A stretch of 19,750 nt of DNA, from positions 1-19,750 of the forward strand of contig RFPX01000004.1 in the NCBI GenBank assembly GCA_009925955.1. Reading direction: 5' to 3'. Each line of letters begins with the position of its first letter. The stretch's first letter is position 1. Source of the DNA: Betaproteobacteria bacterium. Lineage in GTDB: Bacteria > Pseudomonadota > Gammaproteobacteria > Burkholderiales > Burkholderiaceae_C. This document shows, piece by piece, positions 8,071 through 15,904 of this stretch. The notes beneath the pieces were generated by a model. It saw nothing but the letters and a program-made list of their open reading frames with translations. It did not search any database and was not told where the DNA came from. The position numbers were made by a program, and so were the translations under genes.

Positions 8071-8086
8071 CAGGCTTGGAAGCCTG
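8071..8086. promoter_or_regulatory. Perfect palindrome in the fadD-purT divergent spacer
   Basis: CAGGCTT and AAGCCTG flank a 2-base centre, a perfect 7+2+7 dyad 70 bases before the purT start. The whole spacer (7862-8155, 294 bases) must hold promoters for both divergent genes but contains no gene that I can see. The dyad could be an operator for a dimeric regulator or a small hairpin in the purT leader. It does not match the E. coli PurR box. No convincing -35/-10 pair was found. Confidence 0.4.
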
Positions 8087-8155
8087 CTCAGCGTGCGCGG
8101 GGCGGCTTTCGATACGATGCCGCTGTTCACCCTGACATCCCTTGACGGACCCCCC

Positions 8156-9400
8156 ATGACCACACTCGGCACCCCTCTTTCCCCCTCGGCGACGCGCGTG
8201 ATGCTGTTGGGCAGCGGCGAGCTGGGCAAGGAAGTGCTGATGGCCCTGCAGCGCCTGGGTGTGGAGACCATTGCGGTGGACCGCTACGAGAACGCGCCGG
8301 GCCATCAGGTGGCGCACCGGGCACACACGATCACCATGAGTGATGCGCAGCAGCTGCGTGCACTCATCGAGCGCGAGAAGCCCCTGATGGTGGTGCCCGA
8401 GATTGAAGCCATCGCCACAGCCGAGCTGCAGGCCCTGGAAGCCGAGGGCGTGGTGCGCGTGGTGCCCACCGCACGGGCCGCGCGCCTGACCATGGACCGC
8501 GAAGGCATCCGCCGCCTGGCGGCCGAAACCTTGGGTTTGGCCACCAGCCCCTATCGCTTCTGTGATTCCTTGGAAGACCTGCAGGCGGCGATTGACGGCA
8601 GCGACGGCCAGGCGCCGATTGGCTACCCCTGCATCGTGAAGCCGGTGATGAGTTCATCGGGCAAGGGCCAAAGCAAGATCGACACGCCTGCTGATGTGAA
8701 GACGGCGTGGGATTACGCCATGGCCGGCGGACGCGTGGCCAAGGGCCGGGTCATCGTGGAAGGCTTCATCGACTTTGACTACGAGATCACCCTGCTGACC
8801 GTGCGTGCCCGCGGCGCTGACGGCGCCATCCACACCCAGTTCTGCGAGCCCATTGGCCACCAGCAGGTCAGCGGCGACTATGTGGAGAGCTGGCAACCCC
8901 AGCGCATGACGCCGGTGGCCCTGCAGCGCGCGCAGGCCATCGCCAAAGCCGTGACCGATGACCTGGGCCGCGGCCTGCAGGGCCAGCCCGACGGCTGTGG
9001 CCTGTACGGCGTGGAGCTCTTCATCAAGGGCGACGAGGTGTGGTTCAGCGAGGTCAGCCCCCGGCCTCACGACACCGGTCTGGTGACGCTGTGCACCCAA
9101 TGGCAAAGCGAATTCGAATTGCACGCCCGCGCCATCCTGGGCCTGCCCGTGGACACCTCGCTGCGCAACCCCGGGGCCAGCGCGGTGATCTATGGCGGTG
9201 TGGACGCGGTGGGCATCTCGTTTGCCGATGTCGACCAGGCCTTGTCCATCGAAGGCACGGACCTGCGCCTGTTCGGCAAGCCCGAGAGCTTCGTCAAGCG
9301 GCGCATGGGCGTGGCCTTGGCACGCGCGGCTGATGTGGACGAGGCCCGCACCAAAGCCAAGCAGGCAGCGTCAAAGGTGCAGCCACACGCTCACCCATAA
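8156..9400 (+). CDS. purT: Formate-dependent phosphoribosylglycinamide formyltransferase (GAR transformylase 2)
   Basis: PurT is an ATP-grasp enzyme that makes formyl-GAR from GAR, formate and ATP, the folate-independent route for step 3 of purine synthesis. The 414-residue product (E. coli 392) starts MTTLGTPLSPSATRVMLLGS and continues with the nucleotide-binding GSGELGKE. It then shows the ATP-grasp elements PCIVKPVMSSSGKGQS, EGFIDFDYEITLL and GVELFIKGDEVWFSEVSPRP, with metal-binding Glu residues in the last, and HDTGLVT. The ATG at 8156 matches the usual family N terminus; an in-frame ATG at 8117 would add 13 residues that look unlike the family. The ribosome site is weak (GACGGAC). It faces amn across a convergent spacer; both act in purine metabolism. 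Confidence 0.95.
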   Translation: MTTLGTPLSPSATRVMLLGSGELGKEVLMALQRLGVETIAVDRYENAPGHQVAHRAHTITMSDAQQLRALIEREKPLMVVPEIEAIATAELQALEAEGVVRVVPTARAARLTMDREGIRRLAAETLGLATSPYRFCDSLEDLQAAIDGSDGQAPIGYPCIVKPVMSSSGKGQSKIDTPADVKTAWDYAMAGGRVAKGRVIVEGFIDFDYEITLLTVRARGADGAIHTQFCEPIGHQQVSGDYVESWQPQRMTPVALQRAQAIAKAVTDDLGRGLQGQPDGCGLYGVELFIKGDEVWFSEVSPRPHDTGLVTLCTQWQSEFELHARAILGLPVDTSLRNPGASAVIYGGVDAVGISFADVDQALSIEGTDLRLFGKPESFVKRRMGVALARAADVDEARTKAKQAASKVQPHAHP

Positions 9401-9463
9401 ATGCAACGTCGGGGCGCGCTTCCTCTGGTGCGCTTGGCATGACATGTACCACCCAGCAGCGTT

Positions 9464-9531
9464 GGCTTGGGGTGAGGTCCGAATGCGAGTTGTCGAAGAC
9501 TTGTCTGAGCAGGCGGACCTCACCCCAAGCC
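9464..9531. repeat. Long inverted repeat in the purT-amn convergent spacer (REP-like or bidirectional terminator)
   Basis: An 18-base perfect inverted repeat (arms 9464-9481 and 9514-9531, starting GGCTTGGGGTGAGG) encloses a 32-base loop. The loop contains further short pairing (TGC with GCA and a small GTC-GAA-GAC hairpin). The stem is long and the loop large for a simple intrinsic terminator, and no T-run follows either arm directly. Its place between two convergent genes fits a dispersed palindromic element or a bidirectional transcription barrier. Copy number elsewhere in the genome cannot be judged from one window. Confidence 0.6.
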
Positions 9532-9543
9532 GGCGATGCGGTC

Positions 9544-9588
9544 GTGATCGAAGCCACGGCCTCAGCCCAGGCTTCCTGGCTTCGACAC
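9544..9588. repeat. Second inverted repeat in the purT-amn spacer
   Basis: TCGAAGCC (9548-9555) pairs with GGCTTCGA (9578-9585). With a one-base bulge, GTG pairs with CAC, giving an 11-pair stem and a 22-base loop. It follows the larger inverted repeat by 12 bases. Just beyond it is an A-run and the segment AAAATCGACTCCGACCCC, unlike the surrounding coding sequence. The spacer (9401-9654, 254 bases) holds no gene that I can see. Confidence 0.5.
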
Positions 9589-9654
9589 GCCACGCCAGGT
9601 GTTCGCAAAAAATCGACTCCGACCCCATTTATGGCGACCCGATTGACGGCGACC

Positions 9655-11160
9655 TTATTGGAAGGCCACCTCGGCGAACGAGCGCAGCTTGCGTGAATGG
9701 AGTTGCCCCATGCCGGCGCGGCGCAGCAGTTCGATGGCGCGGATGCCGATGCGCAGGTGTTGGTCGACGCGTTCGCGGTAGAAGGTGTTGGCCATGCCCG
9801 GCAGCTTGATTTCGCCGTGCAGGGGCTTGTCGCTCACACACAGCAAGGTGCCGTAGGGCACACGGAAGCGAAAACCGTTGGCCGCAATCGTGGCGCTTTC
9901 CATGTCCAGGGCCACCGCGCGGCTTTGGCTGAAGCGCCGTGCGGGCGTGCTGTGTGGTCCGCGGAAGGGAAGGAGCTCCCAGTTGCGGTTGTCGGTGGAG
10001 GCCACGGTGCCGGTGCGCAGCACCTTCTTGAGCTCATAGCCGCTCAACTGCGTGACCTCGGCCACCGCGGTTTCCAAGGCCACTTGCACCTCGGCCAGCG
10101 CCGGGATGGGTACCCACAGAGGCAGCTCTTCATCCAGCACATGGTCTTCGCGCACATAGCCATGCGCCAGCACGTAGTCGCCCAGCTGCTGGGTGTTGCG
10201 CAGGCCGGCGCAGTGGCCCAGCATCAGCCACACATGCGGGCGCAGCACGGCGATGTGGTCGGAGATGTTCTTGGCGTTGGCCGGGCCCACGCCAATGTTG
10301 ACCATGGTGATGCCGGAGTGCCCGGGGCGCACCAGGTGGTAAGCCGGCATTTGGGGCAGGCGCGGCGGCGCAGCACCCCGCTCGTCACCGGGCTGTGCCT
10401 TCAGCCCCACCCGCCGCGTGAGCACATTGCCCGGCTCGATGAAGGCCTCGTACTCGGATGAGGGGTCGGCCATCATCGCGTGGCCCAGGCGCACGAACTC
10501 GTCGATGTAAAACTGGTAGTTGGTGAAGAGCACATAGTTTTGAAAGTGCTCGGGTACCGTGCCGGTGTAGTGGCGCAGGCGGTGCAGCGAATAGTCGATG
10601 CGCGGCGCGGTGAACAGCGACAGCGGCTCAGGCTCGCCCGGCGCCGGGTCGTGGGCGCCATTGGCGATGCTGTCGTCCATCGCGTTCAGGTCGGGCAGGT
10701 CGAACAGGTCCCGCAACAGCAGGCGGCGCTCGGCACTGAGCGAGCCTTCCAGGTGCTCGTTCTCCCCAAGGGCGAAGTGCACCGGAATCGGCGTCTTGCT
10801 CACGCCCACCTCCAGCCCACCCACGAGGTGCGCCCCATGGTTCTTCAGCAGCAGCTCGAACTGCGTTCGGTAATAACTTGCAAACAGATCGGGCCGCGTG
10901 AGCGTGGTCTCGTACAGGCCCGGCCCTGCCACGAAACCAAAGGCCAGGCGGGAGTCGGCGCGGGCCACACTGTCGGTGCGCACGCGCAAGCGCGGGTAGC
11001 AGGCCCGCACGCGTGAGCTGGGGGTTTCGCCCGCCACGAAGCGGCGCAGCTGGTCTCGAAGGTGTTCAACCGCCGCGTCGTAGATGGCCCGGGCATGGGC
11101 CAGGGCCGCATCCGGGTCGGTGAACGATTGGGGGGCGGAAAAAGGCAGTTGGGCGTCCAT
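9655..11160 (-). CDS. amn: AMP nucleosidase
   Basis: Amn hydrolyses AMP to adenine and ribose 5-phosphate and helps control the adenylate pool. The 501-residue protein (E. coli 484) has the N-terminal Amn-specific domain (about 15-190, including RVRTDSVARADSRLAFGFVA). This is joined to a nucleoside-phosphorylase-like catalytic domain from about 275. In the latter, HSGITMVNIGVGPANAKNIS and WLMLGHCAGLR form the substrate region. DMESATIAANGFRFRVPYGT (419-438) and CVSDKPLHGEIKLPG (441-455) are the strongly conserved C-terminal blocks. The ATG at 11160 gives the full family length. It lies 66 bases downstream of bktB on the same strand, so may be read from the icmF-bktB unit as well as from its own promoter. 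Its 3' end faces purT. Confidence 0.95.
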   Translation of the reverse strand: MDAQLPFSAPQSFTDPDAALAHARAIYDAAVEHLRDQLRRFVAGETPSSRVRACYPRLRVRTDSVARADSRLAFGFVAGPGLYETTLTRPDLFASYYRTQFELLLKNHGAHLVGGLEVGVSKTPIPVHFALGENEHLEGSLSAERRLLLRDLFDLPDLNAMDDSIANGAHDPAPGEPEPLSLFTAPRIDYSLHRLRHYTGTVPEHFQNYVLFTNYQFYIDEFVRLGHAMMADPSSEYEAFIEPGNVLTRRVGLKAQPGDERGAAPPRLPQMPAYHLVRPGHSGITMVNIGVGPANAKNISDHIAVLRPHVWLMLGHCAGLRNTQQLGDYVLAHGYVREDHVLDEELPLWVPIPALAEVQVALETAVAEVTQLSGYELKKVLRTGTVASTDNRNWELLPFRGPHSTPARRFSQSRAVALDMESATIAANGFRFRVPYGTLLCVSDKPLHGEIKLPGMANTFYRERVDQHLRIGIRAIELLRRAGMGQLHSRKLRSFAEVAFQ

Positions 11161-11226
11161 GTCCCATTTTGCCCCTTCACCGAAGCCTTGTGGGCCGGCG
11201 CGTGCACCGGGCCACCAGGCTGGGCA

Positions 11227-12411
11227 TCACACCCGTTCGAACAGCGCGGCGATACCCTGTCCGCCGCCGATGCACATCGTCACCAGCGCTCGCTTGCCGC
11301 CGGTGCGGTGCAGCTCATACACGGCCTTGGTGGTGATGATGGCCCCGGTGGCGCCAATCGGATGGCCCAGCGAAATGCCCGAACCATTCGGGTTGGTCTT
11401 GGCCGGGTCCAAGCCGAGCTCCTTCACCACCGCGCAGGCCTGTGCGGCGAAGGCTTCGTTGCTCTCGATCACGTCCAGGTCGCCCACGGCCCAACCGGCG
11501 CGCTCGAGCACGCGGCGTGTGGCCGGAACCGGGCCGATGCCCATGATGGTGGGCTCCACGCCCGCGTGCGAGTAGGCCACCAAGCGTGCCAGGGGCTTCA
11601 GACCATGGGCCTTCACCGCGGCTTCGCTGGCCAGCACCACCGCGCCGGCGCCATCGTTGATGCCCGAGGCATTGCCCGCCGTCACAGCGCCATCCTTCTT
11701 GAAGGCCGGCTTCATGCCGGCCAGGGTGTCCACGGTGGTTGAGGCCTTGACGTGTTCGTCGACCTCAAAGCGCACCTCGCCTTTGCGGCTTTGGGTCACC
11801 ACCGGCACGATCTGCTCCCTAAAGTAGCCTGCGGCGGTGGCCGTTGCCGCGCGGCGGTGGCTTTCGGCGGCCAACTCGTCCATCTGCTGGCGGGTGATGC
11901 CGAACTGGGCTGCCACGTTTTCCGCCGTGATGCCCATGTGAATCTTGTGGAAGGGGTCGTGCAGGGCGCCGATCATGAAGTCCTGGATCTGCGCATCGCC
12001 CATGCGCGTGCCCCAGCGGGCCCCGGGCAGCAGGTAGGCTCCGCGGCTCATGTTCTCTGCGCCCGCCCCTACGGCCACCTCGCAGTCGCCCAGCAAGATG
12101 GACTGTGCCGCCGACACAATGGCTTGCAAGCCCGAACCACACAAGCGGTTCACATTGAACGCTGGGGTTTCCTTGGGCAGGCCGGCGTTCATGGCCGCCA
12201 CGCGGCTGAGGTAGGCGTCGCGCGGCTCGGTGGGCACCACCGTGCCCATGGCCAGATGCCCCACGGCGTCCAGCGGCGCACCGCTGCGGGCCAGGGCTTC
12301 CTTCACGGCCAGCGTGGCCAGGTCGGACAGGGGCACGTCCTTCAGGCTGCCGCCAAAGGTGCCGATGGCGGTGCGGGCGGCGGCAACAACATACACGGTG
12401 GGCTGAGTCAT
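11227..12411 (-). CDS. bktB: Beta-ketothiolase / acetyl-CoA acyltransferase, BktB type
   Basis: A 394-residue thiolase that condenses or cleaves 3-ketoacyl-CoAs, a step shared by beta-oxidation and polyhydroxyalkanoate precursor supply. All catalytic residues are present: nucleophile C91 in NVNRLCGSGLQAI, H350 in GHPIGATG, and C380 in CIGGGQG. NEAFAAQA is the other family motif. The start (MTQPTVYVVAAARTAIGTFG), the GSLKDV and TEPRDAYLSRVAAMNAG segments, and the ALHDPFHKIHMG block resemble Cupriavidus BktB, which accepts longer and branched substrates, more than PhaA; the paralogue choice is from memory. GGAGA precedes the ATG. Only 30 bases separate it from icmF upstream, so the two form an operon for short or branched acyl-CoA metabolism. 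Confidence 0.92.
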   Translation of the reverse strand: MTQPTVYVVAAARTAIGTFGGSLKDVPLSDLATLAVKEALARSGAPLDAVGHLAMGTVVPTEPRDAYLSRVAAMNAGLPKETPAFNVNRLCGSGLQAIVSAAQSILLGDCEVAVGAGAENMSRGAYLLPGARWGTRMGDAQIQDFMIGALHDPFHKIHMGITAENVAAQFGITRQQMDELAAESHRRAATATAAGYFREQIVPVVTQSRKGEVRFEVDEHVKASTTVDTLAGMKPAFKKDGAVTAGNASGINDGAGAVVLASEAAVKAHGLKPLARLVAYSHAGVEPTIMGIGPVPATRRVLERAGWAVGDLDVIESNEAFAAQACAVVKELGLDPAKTNPNGSGISLGHPIGATGAIITTKAVYELHRTGGKRALVTMCIGGGQGIAALFERV

Positions 12412-12441
12412 GGGGTTCTCCAGTGGCTGGTGGTGGGGCCG

Positions 12442-15400
12442 TTACATGCTGCGCCGGTACTGGCCACCGACCTCGAACAAGGCGGCGGTGATCTGTCCCA
12501 AGGAGCACACGCGGACGGCCTCCATGAGGACTTCGAACACATTGCCGTTGTCCATCACGGTCTGCTGCAGCCGCTGCAGCATGGGCCCCGCGTGGGCGGC
12601 ATGGCGGGTGTGGAAGTCGTTCAGACGCTGCAACTGCGACTCCTTCTCCTGCGGCGTGGAGCGGGCCAGCTCGATGTGCTCAGGCACCGGGTCGCCGTGG
12701 GGATTGCGGAAGGTGTTGACGCCAATGATGGGGTGCTCGCCGGTGTGCTTGAGCATCTCGTAGTGCATGCTCTCTTCCTGAATCTTGCTGCGCTGGTAGC
12801 CCGTCTCCATCGCACCCAGCACGCCCCCGCGCTCGGTGATCTTTTCAAACTCGGCCAAGACGGCTTCCTCCACCAGCTCGGTGAGCTCGTCGATCACGAA
12901 GGCGCCCTGGTTGGGGTTCTCGTTCTTGGCCAATCCCCACTCACGGTTGATGATGAGCTGGATCGCCATGGCGCGCCGCACGCTTTCCTCGGTGGGCGTG
13001 GTGATGGCCTCATCGTAGGCGTTGGTGTGCAGCGAGTTGCAGTTGTCGTAGATGGCAATCAGGGCCTGCAGCGTGGTGCGGATGTCGTTGAACGCAATTT
13101 CCTGTGCATGCAGCGAACGCCCCGACGTTTGGATGTGGTACTTGAGCTTTTGTGAGCGCTCGTTGGCGCCATAGCGGTCGCGCATGGCCGTGGCCCAGAT
13201 GCGGCGCGCCACGCGGCCCAGCACGGTGTACTCCGGGTCCATTCCGTTGCTGAAGAAGAAGCTGAGGTTGGGCGCGAAGTCGTCGATGTGCATGCCGCGC
13301 GCCAGGTAAGCCTCCACAAAGGTAAAGCCGTTGCTCAGGGTGAAGGCCAACTGGGAGATGGGGTTGGCCCCGGCCTCGGCAATGTGATAGCCGCTGATGC
13401 TCACCGAATAGAAGTTGCGCACGTCGTGGTGCACAAAGTACTCGGCGATGTCGCCCATCACCTTCAGCGAGAACTCGGTGCTGAAGATGCAGGTGTTCTG
13501 GCCCTGGTCTTCCTTGAGGATGTCGGCCTGCACCGTGCCGCGCACATTGGCCAGCGTCCAGGCACGGATCTTCTGCACCTCATCGGCGGTGGGCTCGCGG
13601 CCGTTGTCGGCCTTGAACTTGTCCAGGTTCTGGTCAATGGCGGTGTTCATGAACATGGCCAGGATCGAGGGCGCGGGGCCATTGATCGTCATGCTCACCG
13701 AGGTGCTGGGGTTGGTCAGGTCAAAGCCCCCGTACAGCACCTTCATGTCGTCCAGCGTGGCGATGCTCACGCCGGAGTTGCCCACCTTGCCGTAGATGTC
13801 GGGGCGGCGGTCCGGGTCGTGCCCATAGAGCGTGACCGAATCGAAGGCGGTGGACAGGCGCTTGGCCGGCATGCCTTCGGAAACCACCTTGAAGCGGCGG
13901 TTGGTGCGAAAGGCATCGCCCTCGCCGGCGAACATGCGGGTGGGGTCCTCGCCTTCTCGCTTGAAGGCGAAGGTACCGGCGGTGTAGGGGAAGCTGCCCG
14001 GAACGTTTTCCAGCATCAGCCACTTCAGGATTTCGCCATGGTCCTCGTACTGCGGCAGGGACACCTTGCGGATCTTGTTGCCCGACAGCGTGGTGTGCGT
14101 CAGGGCCGTGCGGATTTCCTTGTCGCGAATCTTGACCACGTATTCGTCGCCGGCATAGGCCTTTTGCATGTCGGGCCACTGCGCCAGCAGCTGCCGTGCA
14201 TCGGCGCCCATCTGCGCTTCCCGCTTGACCGCCAAATCAATGGCGGCCTCCGCCGCGCGGGGCTTGTCCGGCTTGTCGACGCTGAGCATGCGCGCGGCCT
14301 CACGCAGTTGCTGCACCTCTCGGGCCAGGCGCACCTGTTGAGCCACCCGCCGCTTGTAGCCGCGCACCGTGTCGGCAATATCGGCCAAGTAGCGCATGCG
14401 CGCGGCCGGCACGATGGGTGTTTGCTGGGTGCTGTGCCGGGTGTGCACCGCCGGCAGGCGGCCCGGGCGCAGGGGCAGCCCCAAGGTCTGCAGGCGACCC
14501 TTGATGCCTTGATACAGCGCGGTCACCCCATCGTCGTTGAAGCGGCTGGCCATGGTGCCGTACACCGGCATGTCTTCGGTTTTGAGGGTCCAGGCTTCAC
14601 GGTTGCGCTGGACCTGCTTGGCCACGTCGCGTAAGGCGTCCATGGAGCCCTTGCGATCGAATTTGTTGATGGCCACGAACTCGGCAAAGTCCAGCATGTC
14701 GATCTTCTCAAGCTGGCTGGCCGCGCCGAACTCGGGCGTCATCACGTACATCGGAATGTCGACATGGGGCACGATGGCCGCGTCGCCCTGGCCGATGCCG
14801 GAGGTTTCGACGATCACCAGGTCAAAGCCGGCGGCCCGGCAGGCCGCCACCACATCGGGCAGGGCCTGCGAAATCTCGCTGCCGGCCTCGCGCGTGGCCA
14901 GGGAACGCATGAACACCCGAGCGCCGGTGTCGCCGGCCGAGGCTGGGGAATTGGACCAAGGGGAAATGGCGTTCATGCGGATGCGGTCGCCCAACAGGGC
15001 GCCGCCGCTTTTGCGCCGGGAGGGGTCGATCGAGATCACGGCGATGCGCAGCGCGTCATCCTGGTCCAGCCGGATGCGGCGGATGAGCTCGTCGGTGAGC
15101 GAGGACTTGCCCGCCCCGCCGGTGCCGGTGATGCCCAGCACGGGGATGGCGCGGGCCGAGGCGCTCTCACGCAAGGCGGTCAGCATCGCGCCATCGGCGC
15201 GGCCATTTTCTAAAGCCGTGATCAGTTGCGCCAAGGCGCGCCAGGCCGATTCGCTGTGGCCTTGCACCGCCTGCAGCTGCGTGGGCGCATGGGCCGAGAG
15301 GTCTCGGTCGCAGCGCATCATCATCTCGCCGATCATGCCCTGCAGGCCCATGCGTTGACCGTCTTCCGGGCTGAAGATGCGCACACCGTGCTCGGCCAAG

Positions 15401-15756
15401 TCGCGGATTTCCGCCGGCACGATCACGCCGCCACCGCCGCCAAAGACCTGGATGTGAGCGCCCCCGCGCGCGCGCAGCAACTCCACCATGTACTTGAAAT
15501 ACTCCACGTGCCCGCCCTGGTAGGAGCTGACGGCGATGCCCTGCACATCCTCTTGCAGCGCAGCGGTCACCACTTCGTCCACCGAGCGGTTGTGCCCGAG
15601 GTGGATCACCTCGGCGCCCATGCCCTGCAGGATGCGCCGCATGATGTTGATGGCCGCGTCATGCCCGTCGAAGAGGCTGGCAGCGGTGACGAAGCGCACC
15701 TTGTGCGTGGGGCGGTACTGGGCCAGGGCCTTGTAGTCGGCAGACAGATCGGTCAT
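12442..15756 (-). CDS. icmF: Fused isobutyryl-CoA mutase (B12-binding, G-protein chaperone and mutase domains)
   Basis: IcmF interconverts isobutyryl-CoA and n-butyryl-CoA with coenzyme B12. The 1104-residue protein has three parts. The first is a B12-binding domain (about 18-150) with FDGHDAAINIMRRI, where H32 is the lower cobalt ligand. The second is a MeaB-like GTPase (about 200-430) with P-loop GTGGAGKSS (211-219), VETSGIGQGD and NKFD (364-367). The third is a mutase barrel from about 550 to the end (LFEVGGQYRRSM). Two active-site positions favour isobutyryl-CoA over methylmalonyl-CoA: F596 in PYTAGTF where mutases have Tyr, and Q753 in EDQGQNTCIF where they have Arg. The ATG at 15756 has GAGG upstream; a longer frame upstream merely translates the operator. 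bktB follows. Confidence 0.96.
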   Translation of the reverse strand: MTDLSADYKALAQYRPTHKVRFVTAASLFDGHDAAINIMRRILQGMGAEVIHLGHNRSVDEVVTAALQEDVQGIAVSSYQGGHVEYFKYMVELLRARGGAHIQVFGGGGGVIVPAEIRDLAEHGVRIFSPEDGQRMGLQGMIGEMMMRCDRDLSAHAPTQLQAVQGHSESAWRALAQLITALENGRADGAMLTALRESASARAIPVLGITGTGGAGKSSLTDELIRRIRLDQDDALRIAVISIDPSRRKSGGALLGDRIRMNAISPWSNSPASAGDTGARVFMRSLATREAGSEISQALPDVVAACRAAGFDLVIVETSGIGQGDAAIVPHVDIPMYVMTPEFGAASQLEKIDMLDFAEFVAINKFDRKGSMDALRDVAKQVQRNREAWTLKTEDMPVYGTMASRFNDDGVTALYQGIKGRLQTLGLPLRPGRLPAVHTRHSTQQTPIVPAARMRYLADIADTVRGYKRRVAQQVRLAREVQQLREAARMLSVDKPDKPRAAEAAIDLAVKREAQMGADARQLLAQWPDMQKAYAGDEYVVKIRDKEIRTALTHTTLSGNKIRKVSLPQYEDHGEILKWLMLENVPGSFPYTAGTFAFKREGEDPTRMFAGEGDAFRTNRRFKVVSEGMPAKRLSTAFDSVTLYGHDPDRRPDIYGKVGNSGVSIATLDDMKVLYGGFDLTNPSTSVSMTINGPAPSILAMFMNTAIDQNLDKFKADNGREPTADEVQKIRAWTLANVRGTVQADILKEDQGQNTCIFSTEFSLKVMGDIAEYFVHHDVRNFYSVSISGYHIAEAGANPISQLAFTLSNGFTFVEAYLARGMHIDDFAPNLSFFFSNGMDPEYTVLGRVARRIWATAMRDRYGANERSQKLKYHIQTSGRSLHAQEIAFNDIRTTLQALIAIYDNCNSLHTNAYDEAITTPTEESVRRAMAIQLIINREWGLAKNENPNQGAFVIDELTELVEEAVLAEFEKITERGGVLGAMETGYQRSKIQEESMHYEMLKHTGEHPIIGVNTFRNPHGDPVPEHIELARSTPQEKESQLQRLNDFHTRHAAHAGPMLQRLQQTVMDNGNVFEVLMEAVRVCSLGQITAALFEVGGQYRRSM

Positions 15757-15793
15757 GGGAAACCTCGGATACACAGGGGCGAAAGGGGCGCCA

Positions 15794-15815
15794 TTGACGT
15801 TAACGTAAACGTCAA
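15794..15815. promoter_or_regulatory. Palindromic operator between icmF and coaX
   Basis: Arms TTGACGTT and AACGTCAA flank a centre A-ACGT-A, giving a 22-base dyad in which all but one symmetric pair match. It starts 38 bases upstream of the icmF ATG. The repeated ACGT pattern and spacing resemble the operators of MerR-family regulators such as LiuR that control branched-chain amino acid and acyl-CoA genes; this is recalled, not searched. The left arm could also serve as a -35 box (TTGACG) toward coaX, with TGCAAT 18 bases on. Confidence 0.65.
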
Positions 15816-15848
15816 CTTGCAATCATGCCACCGAATACCGGTGTGTGG

Positions 15849-15872
15849 GCCGGCGCTGTCGTGGCCGCCGGC
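15849..15872. promoter_or_regulatory. GC-rich stem-loop upstream of coaX
   Basis: GCCGGCG and CGCCGGC form a 7-base stem with a 10-base loop, ending 32 bases before the coaX ATG. If transcribed it would sit in the coaX leader. In such GC-rich sequence a stem of this size can arise by chance, so function is uncertain. Confidence 0.25.
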
Positions 15873-15904
15873 GCACGGCGCCCCGCTCTGATAACCTGCT
15901 TTCC

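Noticed and set aside
8117..8155. Earlier ATG for purT adding 13 residues (MPLFTLTSLDGPP)
   Set aside because: The family N terminus begins at MTTLGTPLSPSATRV; the added residues look like leader sequence.
11752..14634. Plus-strand open frames of 467 and 448 codons opposite bktB and icmF
   Set aside because: They are shadows of well-conserved genes; composition is His/Gly/Val/Ala-biased with no motif and no ribosome site.
15757..15822. Longer icmF start 22 codons upstream
   Set aside because: It translates the palindromic operator and bypasses the ATG that has GAGG upstream and matches the family start.
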